Source: Chitinophagaceae bacterium
GTDB lineage: Bacteria; Bacteroidota; Bacteroidia; Chitinophagales; Chitinophagaceae
Direction: 5' to 3'
Assembly (NCBI GenBank): GCA_017307755.1
Contig: JAFKGQ010000010.1
Coordinates: forward strand, 124,001-188,000
Length of the DNA: 64,000 nt
Shown: one piece after another, positions 44,798 to 53,667 of the stretch
Numbering within the stretch: the first letter of the stretch is position 1
How the letters are laid out: the number at the start of each line of letters is the position of its first letter
Notes under the pieces: model-generated
What the model was told of the DNA's origin: nothing
The model's input: the letters and a program-made list of their open reading frames with translations, nothing else
Databases searched by the model: none
Program-made: the position numbers and the translations under genes

Positions 44798-46177
44798 TTA
44801 TCGTAACCCTCTTTCGACCTTCCACCTTTCATTAAAGGTCGTTGGTGAAAAGTCCAGTCTGTCACGGTGAGCCGTCCAGGCTTTGAATGCCCGGTTCACA
44901 ACCCAATTTTTCATCTTTTGGCTCCCCATGTTCATCAACCCGCGATTGAGACTTGCCTTTCTCCAGGCTTTCCAGGCCAGCTTTTCCGACCAGGAAGTAT
45001 ATCCTTCTTCGACGGCCTCATACCTGTTCTCCAACAGCAGCTCGTGCAAATTGATCTTTACAGCGCATACCTCCGTACAGTTACCGCAGAGAGAAGATGC
45101 ATAGCTGAGGTGCTTCCATTCCTCCATGTCTTTCAGATGGGGAGTGATCACCGAACCAATGGGCCCGCTGTACGTCGTGCCGTAACTATGTCCGCCGATG
45201 TTCTTGTAGATAGGGCAGGCGTTGAGACAGGCGCCGCAACGAATGCAATAAAGGCTTTCACGCGTCTTTTCACCCGCGAGGATATTGGTCCTGCCATTGT
45301 CCAGGAGGATAACGATCATCTCTTCCGGCCCGTCGGTTTCTCCCGGCTGTCTTGGTCCTGTGACAATGGTATTATAGACGGTCACCCGCTGTCCGGTGCC
45401 ATAGGTAGCCAGGAGGGGCCAGAATAATCCCAGGTCAGTGAGTGAGGGGATTACTTTCTCGATGCCGGCTATGACGATGTGGGTCTTTGGGAAGGCGCAG
45501 CTGAGACGGGCATTGCCCTCATTTTCCGTAATGGCGATACCTCCTGTGTCGGAGATAATGAAATTGGCGCCGGTAATGCCTATTTCAGCCTGCACATATT
45601 TCTCACGCAGCTTTTCCCGGGCCACCAGGGTAAGCTGTTCGGGGGTAAGACCGGGTTTGGTGTGTAGTTTCTCATAGAACAGCTTGGCTACATCTTCCTT
45701 ACTCTTATGCATAGCCGGTGTGACGATATGGTAAGGCGGTTCTCCATCCAGCTGCTGTATGTATTCTCCCAGATCCGTCTCAACGGACTCGATGCCATTC
45801 TCTTCCAGGAAATGGTTCAGTTTGAGCTCTTCGGTGACCATGCTCTTGCTTTTGACGATGGTCCGGCAATTCTTTTCCTTACAAATGGCGAGTATCTCCT
45901 GCAGGGCGGATGCAGCATTTTCGGCCCAGATGACCTTTCCGCCTTTTTTCGTGAAGGTGGATTCGAATTCTTCCAGCTGTTTGTCCAGGGTTTCGAGCGC
46001 CCGCCACTTGATATTCTTTGCTCTTTCCCGTGCCAGGGCCAATTCGCTAAACTGCTGTTTGCCCTGGGGGACGACAGCGTTGTACCGGCCGATGTTGAAG
46101 TTGATCTTACGCCGGTGATCCATATCTTCCGCCTTTACGGTGCTACGGGCGATAAAACTGGCTGCTGTCTCGGTCAT
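44798..46177 (-). CDS. lutB: LutB-type iron-sulfur protein
   Basis: The 459-residue protein matches LutB, part of a lactate-oxidising complex in other bacteria. The LUD domain covers residues 60-300 (TIVKSKSMVTEELKLN, ITGANFIISDTGGIAITENE). Two [4Fe-4S] motifs follow: CIRCGACLNACPIY from Cys311, and CGNCTEVCAV about 50 residues later. The C-terminal helices belong to the family. LutA and LutC, its usual partners, are not in the window. The DUF3109 gene overlaps its start by 4 bases, so the two are translationally coupled. Confidence 0.93.
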   Translation of the reverse strand: MTETAASFIARSTVKAEDMDHRRKINFNIGRYNAVVPQGKQQFSELALARERAKNIKWRALETLDKQLEEFESTFTKKGGKVIWAENAASALQEILAICKEKNCRTIVKSKSMVTEELKLNHFLEENGIESVETDLGEYIQQLDGEPPYHIVTPAMHKSKEDVAKLFYEKLHTKPGLTPEQLTLVAREKLREKYVQAEIGITGANFIISDTGGIAITENEGNARLSCAFPKTHIVIAGIEKVIPSLTDLGLFWPLLATYGTGQRVTVYNTIVTGPRQPGETDGPEEMIVILLDNGRTNILAGEKTRESLYCIRCGACLNACPIYKNIGGHSYGTTYSGPIGSVITPHLKDMEEWKHLSYASSLCGNCTEVCAVKINLHELLLENRYEAVEEGYTSWSEKLAWKAWRKASLNRGLMNMGSQKMKNWVVNRAFKAWTAHRDRLDFSPTTFNERWKVERGLR

Positions 46178-46749
46178 TGTGAAAAGTATTTTTTCGCCAC
46201 CTGGTCCAGGGCTTCATAGAAGTCCTTTCCGAACTTGCGCGTGAGCGCTTCTTTCAGAAACACGTAGGCGGGGACTTTTAATTTTTTTCCCTGGACACAA
46301 GCCGGCCGGCACATTGTCTCCCGGGGTTCATAATTGACTACTTCATGGGTCTTGGTCTTACTGATCTTCACGGGGTATAAATGACAGCTGATAGGCTTTT
46401 TCCAGCTGATCTTTCCATCGTAGTAGGCCTGTTCGATACCACATTTGATAATACCCTTGGCGTCCTTAAACCCATAGGCGCACATTTTCCCTTCAATGGT
46501 GGGTGTCACCCATCCGAATTCCCTGTCGTAGTTATACCGGCCATTACGCTCGATCTCCCTGATCCCTTCAGCCGTAAGATAGGGTTTCACCGTCTCATAC
46601 ACCTCATTGATCCTATCCATCTCATCCTTTTCCAGCGGGGCGCCCGCATCCCCATCCTCACAACATCCCCCTTTGCATTTGAGGAGATCGCATACGAACT
46701 GCTCTTCTATCACAAGATCGCTTACCAGGACATTATCGATTGCTATCAT
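46174..46749 (-). CDS. DUF3109 family cysteine-rich protein
   Basis: The 191-residue protein begins MIAIDNVLVSDLVIEEQFVC and carries a cysteine cluster at residues 20, 25, 29 and 30 (CDLLKCKGGCCED), then further conserved cysteines near residues 90 and 102, in ISCHLYPVKISK and in ETMCRPACVQGKK. The pattern recalls YkgJ-type metal or Fe-S cluster proteins. The biochemical role is not known. Its coupling to the Fe-S protein LutB suggests work on iron-sulfur or metal handling, which is inference. Confidence 0.88.
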   Translation of the reverse strand: MIAIDNVLVSDLVIEEQFVCDLLKCKGGCCEDGDAGAPLEKDEMDRINEVYETVKPYLTAEGIREIERNGRYNYDREFGWVTPTIEGKMCAYGFKDAKGIIKCGIEQAYYDGKISWKKPISCHLYPVKISKTKTHEVVNYEPRETMCRPACVQGKKLKVPAYVFLKEALTRKFGKDFYEALDQVAKKYFSQ

Positions 46750-46791
46750 ATTACAAATATAATGCGTGTTGGGGGTTTTTGTTGCAGCCTA

Positions 46792-47397
46792 TTACCTCAA
46801 AGGCTTCCACCGGAACGTATTGATGAGATGGGTCATATCTTCCATCAGAAAGTCATTGACAGGCTTTAGGGAGTCTTCATTGGGGGGGGCATCGAAATAC
46901 AGGGCGCCCCGCAGGAAGTGTCTGGTCGTGTCGGTAACAAAGAACTGGTGGGCCGTGGCTGCATTACCACCTACGTTAAAAAAGATACCTCCTATCCCGT
47001 TGGCCGTCTGGATCGGGGTCTGGTCGATGGAAGAAGCCTTATACGTATGCTTGAAGGTCATCTTAAAGGCGTCATCCCTCAATTTGTCAAAGGTGTTGCC
47101 GCCTATGTCCTTATAGCTAATATAGATCTTTGCGTCAAACTGGGGGAAAGCGATGTTGATCCAATACGGGTTTTCCGGCTTTGCCTCGAAGAAAGTGCTG
47201 TCCTGCACCACGTTGGCATATACAGGGTACTCGAACGTATAGGGATAGCCCGGTTGATCAAAAGCGCGGTATTGGTGCCGGGGCAGGTCGATCTTAAAGT
47301 ACCCCCTTCGTTTGGGGTTGTAATTACTATTACAGGAAGAAAGAAGGGCTGCGGTTATACAGGCGGCCCAGACATACCGGAATATTCTCGTTCTCAA
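46792..47397 (-). CDS. gldD: Gliding motility lipoprotein GldD
   Basis: The 201-residue lipoprotein has a signal with lipobox ALLSSC (Cys22). GldD motifs are YNPKRRGYFKIDLPRHQYRA and PYWINIAFPQFDAKIYISYK. The start is TTG 47397, one base after the gldE stop (TAAATTG), so both genes are coupled. GldD is needed for gliding and type IX secretion in Flavobacterium; its position behind ssb and gldE matches that lineage. The function in this organism is inferred from the family. Confidence 0.93.
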   Translation of the reverse strand: MRTRIFRYVWAACITAALLSSCNSNYNPKRRGYFKIDLPRHQYRAFDQPGYPYTFEYPVYANVVQDSTFFEAKPENPYWINIAFPQFDAKIYISYKDIGGNTFDKLRDDAFKMTFKHTYKASSIDQTPIQTANGIGGIFFNVGGNAATAHQFFVTDTTRHFLRGALYFDAPPNEDSLKPVNDFLMEDMTHLINTFRWKPLR

Positions 47398-47398
47398 T

Positions 47399-48703
47399 TT
47401 AAGGATTCGTTTTTACGGTGACCTTTACCTTTTTTATACGGCTGCTGTCCGCGTCGAGTATAGTAAACTCAAAATCCCCGCAGGGTATCATATCATTGAC
47501 CTTGGGGATCTTTCCAGACAGTTCTAAAATAAGACCCGCCAGCGAGTCACTTTCCCCTTTTACCTTATCAAAAGTATCCACGGGCAGGTTCATTGCTTTG
47601 CAAACGTCGTTCAACATGGTGCGACCTTCGAAAATATAGCTGCCGTCATCCAGGCGTCTGTTGCCGCTGTCCTCTTCGTCGAACTCATCCCGTATATCCC
47701 CAATGACCTCTTCCATAATGTCTTCCAGGGTGACGATACCGCTGGTGCCGCCAAACTCGTCCACGACGATGGCAAAATGGATCCTTTTCTGCTGGAACTC
47801 GTGCAACAAGTCCTCTATGAGCTTGTGCTCGTGTACAAAAAAAGGGGGCCGGATAAGCTTATGCCAATCAAAATCATCGGGTTCGTTGAGATAAGTGATC
47901 AGGTCTTTTATATGGATCATCCCTGCCAGGTCATCCAGGCTTTTGCGATATACGGGCAGCCGGGAGTAATGCAGTTCATCCACCCGCTGTTTCAGCCCGG
48001 CAAAGTTGACCTGGTAATCGATGCCATGGACTTCCAGCCGGGTGCGCATGATCTGTTTTACAGTAATACTGCCGAATTCGATAAAGCCCTGTAAGATACT
48101 TTTTTCCTCTTCGGAGGCCAGCTTTTCCAGATTGAACGCCACCTTCTTGCGACCAAAGAACCTTTCCAGCCCCTCGCTCCTATGGACCGCCCATCCGCTG
48201 ACCCGCCGGAACAACAGGTGTGTAAGTTCTACCACACCCGAAGTGTAATAGGCAAACTGGAGATTATTCTGGGTAGCCCAGACCTTGGGCATGACCTCGC
48301 CGAACAGGATCACGACAAAGGCAACAAGGATCACTTTTATCAGAAATTCGAACAGCCAGAAACTTTGCTTTAACAGGACCATTTCGTCAATGAGGAAATT
48401 GGCCAGGATAATGATGGCGATATTAATAATGCTGTTGGCGATGAGCAGGGAGGCCAGCAGGCTTTTCGGCTCTTCCAGCAAGGTGACGATCCTCTTCCAG
48501 CTGGCGTCCTGTTTTGTCTTGAGGATATTGATGTCCTTGTATGTCAGAGAGAAAAATGCGACTTCCGAACCTGCCAGCACAAAAGAAAGGATCAACAGAA
48601 AAAGGATGACAATGGCAAGAATAGTAGTAGCCTGCGGGTTGATGACCAGAAATACAGGCGATATGAGTTCGTTCAGTAACAGTTTCGTTAAAGGGTGATC
48701 CAA
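47399..48703 (-). CDS. gldE: GldE/CorC-type membrane protein with CBS domains
   Basis: The 434-residue protein starts at TTG 48703; no ATG is near. Four hydrophobic segments form a DUF21 region (FLVINPQATTILAIVILFLL, ASLLIANSIINIAIIILANF). Two CBS motifs follow around residues 205-330 (RLEVHGIDYQVNFAG and IVVDEFGGTSGIVTLEDIME), then a CorC/HlyC C-terminal domain. CNNM/CorC proteins export magnesium or cobalt; GldE supports GldD in gliding. It lies between ssb (70 bases upstream) and gldD. Confidence 0.93.
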   Translation of the reverse strand: MDHPLTKLLLNELISPVFLVINPQATTILAIVILFLLILSFVLAGSEVAFFSLTYKDINILKTKQDASWKRIVTLLEEPKSLLASLLIANSIINIAIIILANFLIDEMVLLKQSFWLFEFLIKVILVAFVVILFGEVMPKVWATQNNLQFAYYTSGVVELTHLLFRRVSGWAVHRSEGLERFFGRKKVAFNLEKLASEEEKSILQGFIEFGSITVKQIMRTRLEVHGIDYQVNFAGLKQRVDELHYSRLPVYRKSLDDLAGMIHIKDLITYLNEPDDFDWHKLIRPPFFVHEHKLIEDLLHEFQQKRIHFAIVVDEFGGTSGIVTLEDIMEEVIGDIRDEFDEEDSGNRRLDDGSYIFEGRTMLNDVCKAMNLPVDTFDKVKGESDSLAGLILELSGKIPKVNDMIPCGDFEFTILDADSSRIKKVKVTVKTNP

Positions 48704-48773
48704 AATAATCAGTTTCGTGAATAATAACTACTTAATTCTCCTCCATCGCAGACCGGGATTGGGGTTCAAGGAG

Positions 48774-49199
48774 TTAAAATGGCAGGTCTTCGGAGGGTTC
48801 TCCCAGGGAAGGGGTGTCGGCGCTTCCCTCGCCCTCGTGATGAATATGAGGATGGGAGGGGCCATCCGTGCGCTTGTCCAGCATGATCAGGTTGTCTCCG
48901 ACCACTTCGGTAGCAAATTTTTTATTCCCCTCCTTATCTTCCCAGCTACGGGTGCGCAGTCTTCCTTCTATATATACCAGGCTGCCCTTGTGAAGATACT
49001 TCTGCGCCAGCTCGGCAAGCCCTCTCCAGAGGACAACGGTGTGCCACTCTGTCTGTGAGATCAATTTGCCGGCCCTGTCCTTAAAGGTTTCTGTGGTAGC
49101 CAAAGAGAATTTAGCAACGGCAATATTCCCCTCCAATACCTGTACATCCGGGTCTTTTCCTAAATTTCCAATTAACATCACCCTATTTACGCCTCGCAT
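48774..49199 (-). CDS. ssb: Single-stranded DNA-binding protein
   Basis: The 141-residue protein has the OB-fold core VMLIGNLGKDPDVQVLEGN and TEWHTVVLWRGLAELAQKYL, with YIEGRLRTRSWEDKEGN. The Gly/Pro/Ser-rich tail ends in the acidic tip EDLPF, which recruits repair partners. This replication and repair protein sits between mutY and gldE, the usual order in Bacteroidota. Confidence 0.97.
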   Translation of the reverse strand: MRGVNRVMLIGNLGKDPDVQVLEGNIAVAKFSLATTETFKDRAGKLISQTEWHTVVLWRGLAELAQKYLHKGSLVYIEGRLRTRSWEDKEGNKKFATEVVGDNLIMLDKRTDGPSHPHIHHEGEGSADTPSLGEPSEDLPF

Positions 49200-49314
49200 A
49201 CGAAGAAGTTTGAAGTTTGTAATCGTCTTAAAATACCAATTCCTATTTAAAAGCCGTGCCGCACGGCCCCGCTAATCTAAAATTAAATTTTTTCGAGCAA
49301 AAAGATAAATTTAC

Positions 49315-50400
49315 TTAAAACAAGCTTTGTGCCGGGGTGGGGTCTTTCAGCCAGGCATTGATGAATTTTGGAAAAGGATATTCATTTAATTTCTCCTTGT
49401 CTACCAGTATATAACCCTTCAGAGAGGGCAACGGATGGCTCAGGTGGATAGTAAAGAATTGCCCCTGGATGGTCTGGTGCGTCAGTTCCTGACGATATAC
49501 TTTTGATATATACTTGACTGTGAGTGATTGTTTTCCAAAGACACGGCCCGCCGCGGCACCCCGGAGGATGTCCTCGGGATACACCGGCTCTTCGGATTCC
49601 CAGCCCACCAGTTCAAAAAGGTCCGCCCAGATATCGCCCTTTTGTCTTTGCCGTATATATACCTTTTTATCAGGTGTCTCTACCATAAAATAATAGAACC
49701 AGCGGCTTCTTTTGCGGAGCACCTTTTCCTTTACGGGAAGTTCGCCTACCCTTTCGGTGCAGTAAGCCTGACAATCCTTCCGTTGGACACAGCTTGTACA
49801 TAGAGGATTCTGAGGTTTACAGACCACAGCGCCAAAATCCATGATAGCCTGGTTGTAAATACCCGGCTGATCCTTATCTAGGAGCTCACCGGCCAGGGCT
49901 GTATACTTTTTTTTGCCGGCGGTGGTATCGATGGGTGTAGCGTCGCCCGTGTATCGGGACAGTACCCGCAGGACATTTCCATCCACCACCGCATGGGGAA
50001 GGTTGAAGGCGAACGAGGCGATCGCCGCGGCTGTATAGGGCCCGATGCCTTTTAATGCATGAATGCTCTCGTAATCAGAAGGGAACCTGCCGCCATAATC
50101 CCCAACGATCTTGCGGGCCGTAGCTATAAGGTTACGACAGCGGCTGTAATAACCCAGCCCTTCCCAGCATTTGAATACCTTTTGTTCGGGGGCCCGGGCC
50201 AGATCTTCGATGGTAGGGAATTCCGCAATAAATTTCTCATAGTAGGCCCAACCTTGCTCCACACGGGTCTGTTGGAGGATCACCTCACTCAGCCAGATCC
50301 TATAGGGGTCTTTTTCCCCCTTCCAGGGCATGGCCCGGGAATTCTCATTTTTATGCCATTTTAGCAATAGTTGTGTAAAATCTTCTTTTTTTACCGTCAT
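49315..50400 (-). CDS. mutY: A/G-specific adenine DNA glycosylase
   Basis: The 361-residue enzyme removes adenine opposite 8-oxoguanine. The catalytic Glu39 lies in WLSEVILQQTRVEQG. The helix-hairpin-helix is ALKGIGPYTAAAIASFAF, and the catalytic Asp is in AVVDGNVLRVLSRY. The [4Fe-4S] cysteines are in CKPQNPLCTSCVQRKDC. A C-terminal NUDIX-like domain recognises 8-oxoG. It is divergent from the HU-type gene, with about 170 bases between starts. Confidence 0.97.
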   Translation of the reverse strand: MTVKKEDFTQLLLKWHKNENSRAMPWKGEKDPYRIWLSEVILQQTRVEQGWAYYEKFIAEFPTIEDLARAPEQKVFKCWEGLGYYSRCRNLIATARKIVGDYGGRFPSDYESIHALKGIGPYTAAAIASFAFNLPHAVVDGNVLRVLSRYTGDATPIDTTAGKKKYTALAGELLDKDQPGIYNQAIMDFGAVVCKPQNPLCTSCVQRKDCQAYCTERVGELPVKEKVLRKRSRWFYYFMVETPDKKVYIRQRQKGDIWADLFELVGWESEEPVYPEDILRGAAAGRVFGKQSLTVKYISKVYRQELTHQTIQGQFFTIHLSHPLPSLKGYILVDKEKLNEYPFPKFINAWLKDPTPAQSLF

Positions 50401-50569
50401 TCTTCTTAAATTAGCCTCCCTTAAAATTCACAATCAATATTTTAGAGAATCCTTGCACAAATAAACCAAATCTATTATTTTGACATTGAAAAAGGATTTC
50501 AGACAAGATGTTGCGAATTAAAAATTTTGTTATATATTTAAAATCAGAAACTTATAAAACTTAATCCCC

Positions 50570-50890
50570 ATGAGAAAGGCAGACCTAGTTAACCAGATAT
50601 CGGAAAAAACAGGTATACCTAAGGTTGACGTCCTGGTGACGTTGGAAACCATGTTCAAAGAAGTCAAGGAAACCCTTTCCCAGGGAGAAAACATTTATAT
50701 CCGGGGATTTGGCAGTTTCATCACGAAAAAAAGAGCTGCTAAAATCGGACGCAATATAAAAAAGAATGTGGCAGTTCATATTCCTGAGCACTTCATTCCT
50801 GCGTTCAAGCCTGCAAAAGAGTTTGTAGCAGAAGTAAAAAAATTGCAGTCAGTAAAAGAAGATCAGCCAAACCCGGACGAAGAGATGTAA
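50570..50890 (+). CDS. HU/IHF family DNA-binding protein
   Basis: The 106-residue protein starts MRKADLVNQISEKTGIPKVD. GENIYIRGFGSFITKKRAAK is the HU/IHF beta-ribbon core, and IPEHFIPAFKPAKEF is the arm end and C-terminal part. The acidic tail (EDQPNPDEEM) is a small extension. It probably bends DNA and compacts the nucleoid. The TPR gene follows 22 bases later. Which HU or IHF subtype it represents cannot be settled here. Confidence 0.96.
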   Translation: MRKADLVNQISEKTGIPKVDVLVTLETMFKEVKETLSQGENIYIRGFGSFITKKRAAKIGRNIKKNVAVHIPEHFIPAFKPAKEFVAEVKKLQSVKEDQPNPDEEM

Positions 50891-50912
50891 ATTTGCGCTC
50901 TAAGCGAACAGC

Positions 50913-51776
50913 ATGAAGAGACAGCAAATTATTGTAGCCGGCACTGGAGTGCTCTTATTACTCGCTCTGTATTTTTTTGGACAAACAGTTCCTCCACAAA
51001 AGAAGCCCGAGACCTCCGAAAGAGGGGCTCAAGGGCCTGCTATTTCAAGACCGATCAGTACCGAGGATATTCTACAATCCTCACAATCAAAGCTTACTCC
51101 TACACAATTAGAATATGTCACCCGGCTGCAGCATGCTGTGGTAAGAGGTGATGTAAAAGCGCAGCAGTTAAATGCCAGCCGGCAACTGGCTGCTTTTTGG
51201 CGGGATTCGGTGCAGAATGGATTTCTGCCTTTTGCCTATTATACGGCGGAGGCGGCTAAATTGGAAAATTCGGAAAAAAGTCTGACATTTGCAGCCCAAT
51301 TATTTCTTGGGGAGCTGAGGGGGCAAGATAATCCCGCCATAAAAAGCTGGATGGCCACCAATGCTAAAGAGTTGTTTGAAAAGGCTTTAGAACTGAATCC
51401 ACAGAATGACTCCACGAAGGTGGGCCTGGGCGCAAGTTATATTTTTGGCAGCTCGGCCGGAAGTCCGACGGAAGTCATGCAGGGGATTCAGCGGATTTTG
51501 GAAGTAGCACGCCGTGATACGACCAATATGTACGCCCAGTTCATGCTGGGTTGGGGAGGCATCGTATCAGGTCAATTTGATAAAGCTATTGAACGTTTGA
51601 CAACCGTCGTTCGACATCAACCTGCCAATATCGAAGCGATACTCCTACTTGCCGAAATCCATCAGCAACAGGGCAACAAAGCCGACGCCATCAAATGGTA
51701 TGAGGCCGCCCGGAAGCTGGTAGGTAATCCGGATATGGTCAAGGAGATTGATCAAAGTATCCAGTCTTTGCGTTAA
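50913..51776 (+). CDS. TPR protein with N-terminal membrane anchor
   Basis: The 287-residue protein has a membrane helix near residues 6-23 (IIVAGTGVLLLLALYFFGQ), a Pro/Ser-rich linker, and then helical pairs of the TPR type: KELFEKALELNPQNDSTKVG, MYAQFMLGWGGIVSGQFDKA and AILLLAEIHQQQGNKADAIK. The domain faces the periplasm if the helix is an uncleaved anchor. No enzymatic motif is present, so it probably serves as a scaffold. It lies between the HU-type gene and the small basic ribosomal-type gene, in the operon that leads to rng. Confidence 0.93.
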   Translation: MKRQQIIVAGTGVLLLLALYFFGQTVPPQKKPETSERGAQGPAISRPISTEDILQSSQSKLTPTQLEYVTRLQHAVVRGDVKAQQLNASRQLAAFWRDSVQNGFLPFAYYTAEAAKLENSEKSLTFAAQLFLGELRGQDNPAIKSWMATNAKELFEKALELNPQNDSTKVGLGASYIFGSSAGSPTEVMQGIQRILEVARRDTTNMYAQFMLGWGGIVSGQFDKAIERLTTVVRHQPANIEAILLLAEIHQQQGNKADAIKWYEAARKLVGNPDMVKEIDQSIQSLR

Positions 51777-51851
51777 GTCTCTCATTTGGAACATGTGATG
51801 AGGCCGATCAATTGGGAATTTATTTTTAAAACTAATAAAAAGCACTAAAGT

Positions 51852-51947
51852 ATGCCTTGTGGTAAAAAGCGTAAGCGTCATAAGATTGCGACGCATAAGC
51901 GTAAAAAAAGACTGAGAAAAAATCGTCATAAGAAGAAGAATAAGTAA
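51852..51947 (+). CDS. AURKAIP1/COX24-domain small basic protein (31 aa)
   Basis: ATG 51852 to TAA 51947 encodes 31 residues starting MPCGKKRKRHKIATHKRKKR, of which more than half are Lys, Arg or His. Small AURKAIP1/COX24-type proteins with the same GKKRKRHK...HKRKKRLRKNRHKKK plan are known in Bacteroidota and are related to the mitochondrial mS38 and actinobacterial bS22 ribosomal proteins. A ribosomal role is therefore likely but not shown. It is too short for most gene finders. It lies between the TPR gene and rng, genes of RNA and chromatin upkeep. Confidence 0.85.
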   Translation: MPCGKKRKRHKIATHKRKKRLRKNRHKKKNK

Positions 51948-52028
51948 GTCTTCTTTTCGCTGGTGGACGGATTGGACAGAATGGCCTCATTCAAAAAGGT
52001 TGATGTCGATGGCAAACGCTAGTTACGC

Positions 52029-53588
52029 TTGAATAAGGAACTGATCATAAATGCAACCCCGCAGGGTGTTGAGATAGCCCTATTAGAGGATAAGAAGCTG
52101 GTGGAATTACACCATGAAAAGGCTGACGCAAGCTTTGCGGTAGGTGATCTGTACCTGGGGAAGGTAAAGAAGCTGATCCCGGGGCTGAACGCTGCTTTTG
52201 TGGATGTAGGTTTCGAAAAGGACGCTTTTCTGCATTACACCGACCTGAGCCCTTATGCCAGGTCGCTTTTGAAATTCACGCAACAGGCGATGAATGACAA
52301 CAGTGCGGAGGGCTTTGACTTCGGCCATTTCCAGGTAGAGCCGGAGATCATCAAGACGGGAAAGATCAACGAGGTATTGAATGGCAAGCCCCATATCCTC
52401 GTTCAGATATTAAAAGAACCCATTGCGGCCAAAGGCCCCCGTCTCAGCTGTGAAATATCCCTGCCCGGCCGTTTTGTCGTTATTACCCCCTTTAACGACA
52501 TCGTCGCCGTCAGTCGTAAGATCCACTCTTCCGAGGAGCGTAAAAGGCTGCAAAAGATCGTCGAAGCCATCAAACCGAAGAATTTTGGGGTTATCGTCCG
52601 TACAGCGGCCGAAGGGAAGAACACTGCCGAGCTACATGAGGATCTGACAGAGCTGGTAGCGACATGGAAGACTATCCAGCACAACCTAAAAGGCGCTACA
52701 GCGCCGGCCAAGATTCTCAGCGAGCAGACGAAAACGACCAGCATGCTGAGAGATCTGTTGAATGAGGACTTCAACAAGATCGTCATCAACGACAGGAATA
52801 TTTACAACGATACCAAGAGCTATATCCAGCGCATTGCCCCGGATAAGATTGATATCGTGTCCTATTACCACAACGGCTCACCTATATTCGATCAATTCAG
52901 CATTACAAAACAAGTAAAGGCAGCCTTTGGAAAGACGGTAAACCTTCCCAGCGGGGCCTATCTGATCCTGGAGCATACCGAAGCGCTGCACGTCATAGAC
53001 GTAAACAGCGGGTATAAGAGCGTCAGTAATAACCAGGAGCAAAATGCCCTGGAAACCAATCTGGAGGCTGCCGAGGAGATCGCAAGACAGCTACGGCTGC
53101 GGGATTTGGGCGGGATCATTGTCGTGGACTTCATCGATATGAAGCTGCCGGATAACAAACGCAAGCTGATGGAGTCGATGGAATCCTTTATGCGGACCGA
53201 CAGGGCCAAGCATGCGGTGCTGCCCATCTCCAAGTTCGGGCTCATGCAGATCACCCGTCAGCGGATGAAGCCGGAAGTCACGATCAACACCCAGGAAGTA
53301 TGTCCTACTTGTAACGGCACGGGCAAGATATCCTCGGCCCTCATCCTGGAGGACGAGATCGAAAAGAACTTAAGCTATCTGATCAATCATCAGCATAAAG
53401 ACCTCACACTCGCCGTACACCCCATTATGCATGCCTACCTGACCAAGGGGAAGCTCTTTGGCATCGGGTCGAGGAAGTGGAACTGGCGATGGAAATACAA
53501 ACAGAAAGTTCACATCACTGCGAATACGAATTATCACCTTACGGAGTTTCATTTTTTTGATAAACAGGAAGACGAGATAAAGTTGTAA
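52029..53588 (+). CDS. rng: Ribonuclease G/E family endoribonuclease
   Basis: The 519-residue enzyme cleaves single-stranded RNA and matures rRNA. The start is TTG 52029; MNKELIINATPQGVEIAL matches family N-termini, so TTG is credible. An S1-like domain covers residues 35-125 (DLYLGKVKKLIPGLNAAFVDV). The catalytic aspartates are in ALHVIDVNSGYKS and GGIIVVDFIDMK. CPTCNGTGK forms the zinc link. It is shorter than RNase E, with no degradosome tail, so it is an RNase G type. A terminator follows 7 bases after its stop. Confidence 0.97.
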   Translation: MNKELIINATPQGVEIALLEDKKLVELHHEKADASFAVGDLYLGKVKKLIPGLNAAFVDVGFEKDAFLHYTDLSPYARSLLKFTQQAMNDNSAEGFDFGHFQVEPEIIKTGKINEVLNGKPHILVQILKEPIAAKGPRLSCEISLPGRFVVITPFNDIVAVSRKIHSSEERKRLQKIVEAIKPKNFGVIVRTAAEGKNTAELHEDLTELVATWKTIQHNLKGATAPAKILSEQTKTTSMLRDLLNEDFNKIVINDRNIYNDTKSYIQRIAPDKIDIVSYYHNGSPIFDQFSITKQVKAAFGKTVNLPSGAYLILEHTEALHVIDVNSGYKSVSNNQEQNALETNLEAAEEIARQLRLRDLGGIIVVDFIDMKLPDNKRKLMESMESFMRTDRAKHAVLPISKFGLMQITRQRMKPEVTINTQEVCPTCNGTGKISSALILEDEIEKNLSYLINHQHKDLTLAVHPIMHAYLTKGKLFGIGSRKWNWRWKYKQKVHITANTNYHLTEFHFFDKQEDEIKL

Positions 53589-53595
53589 ACGAATA

Positions 53596-53625
53596 GGCCC
53601 CGGTAGAAACCGGGGCCGTCTTTTC
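53596..53625 (+). terminator. Terminator of the HU-TPR-rng operon
   Basis: GGCCCCGGT (53596-53604) pairs perfectly with ACCGGGGCC (53609-53617) around AGAA, followed by GTCTTTTC. It lies 7 bases after rng and 43 bases before the end of the convergent lipoprotein gene. Confidence 0.85.
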
Positions 53626-53667
53626 ACTGTCAACATTGAGTCACACAGAGTTTATATGATATGGTGA

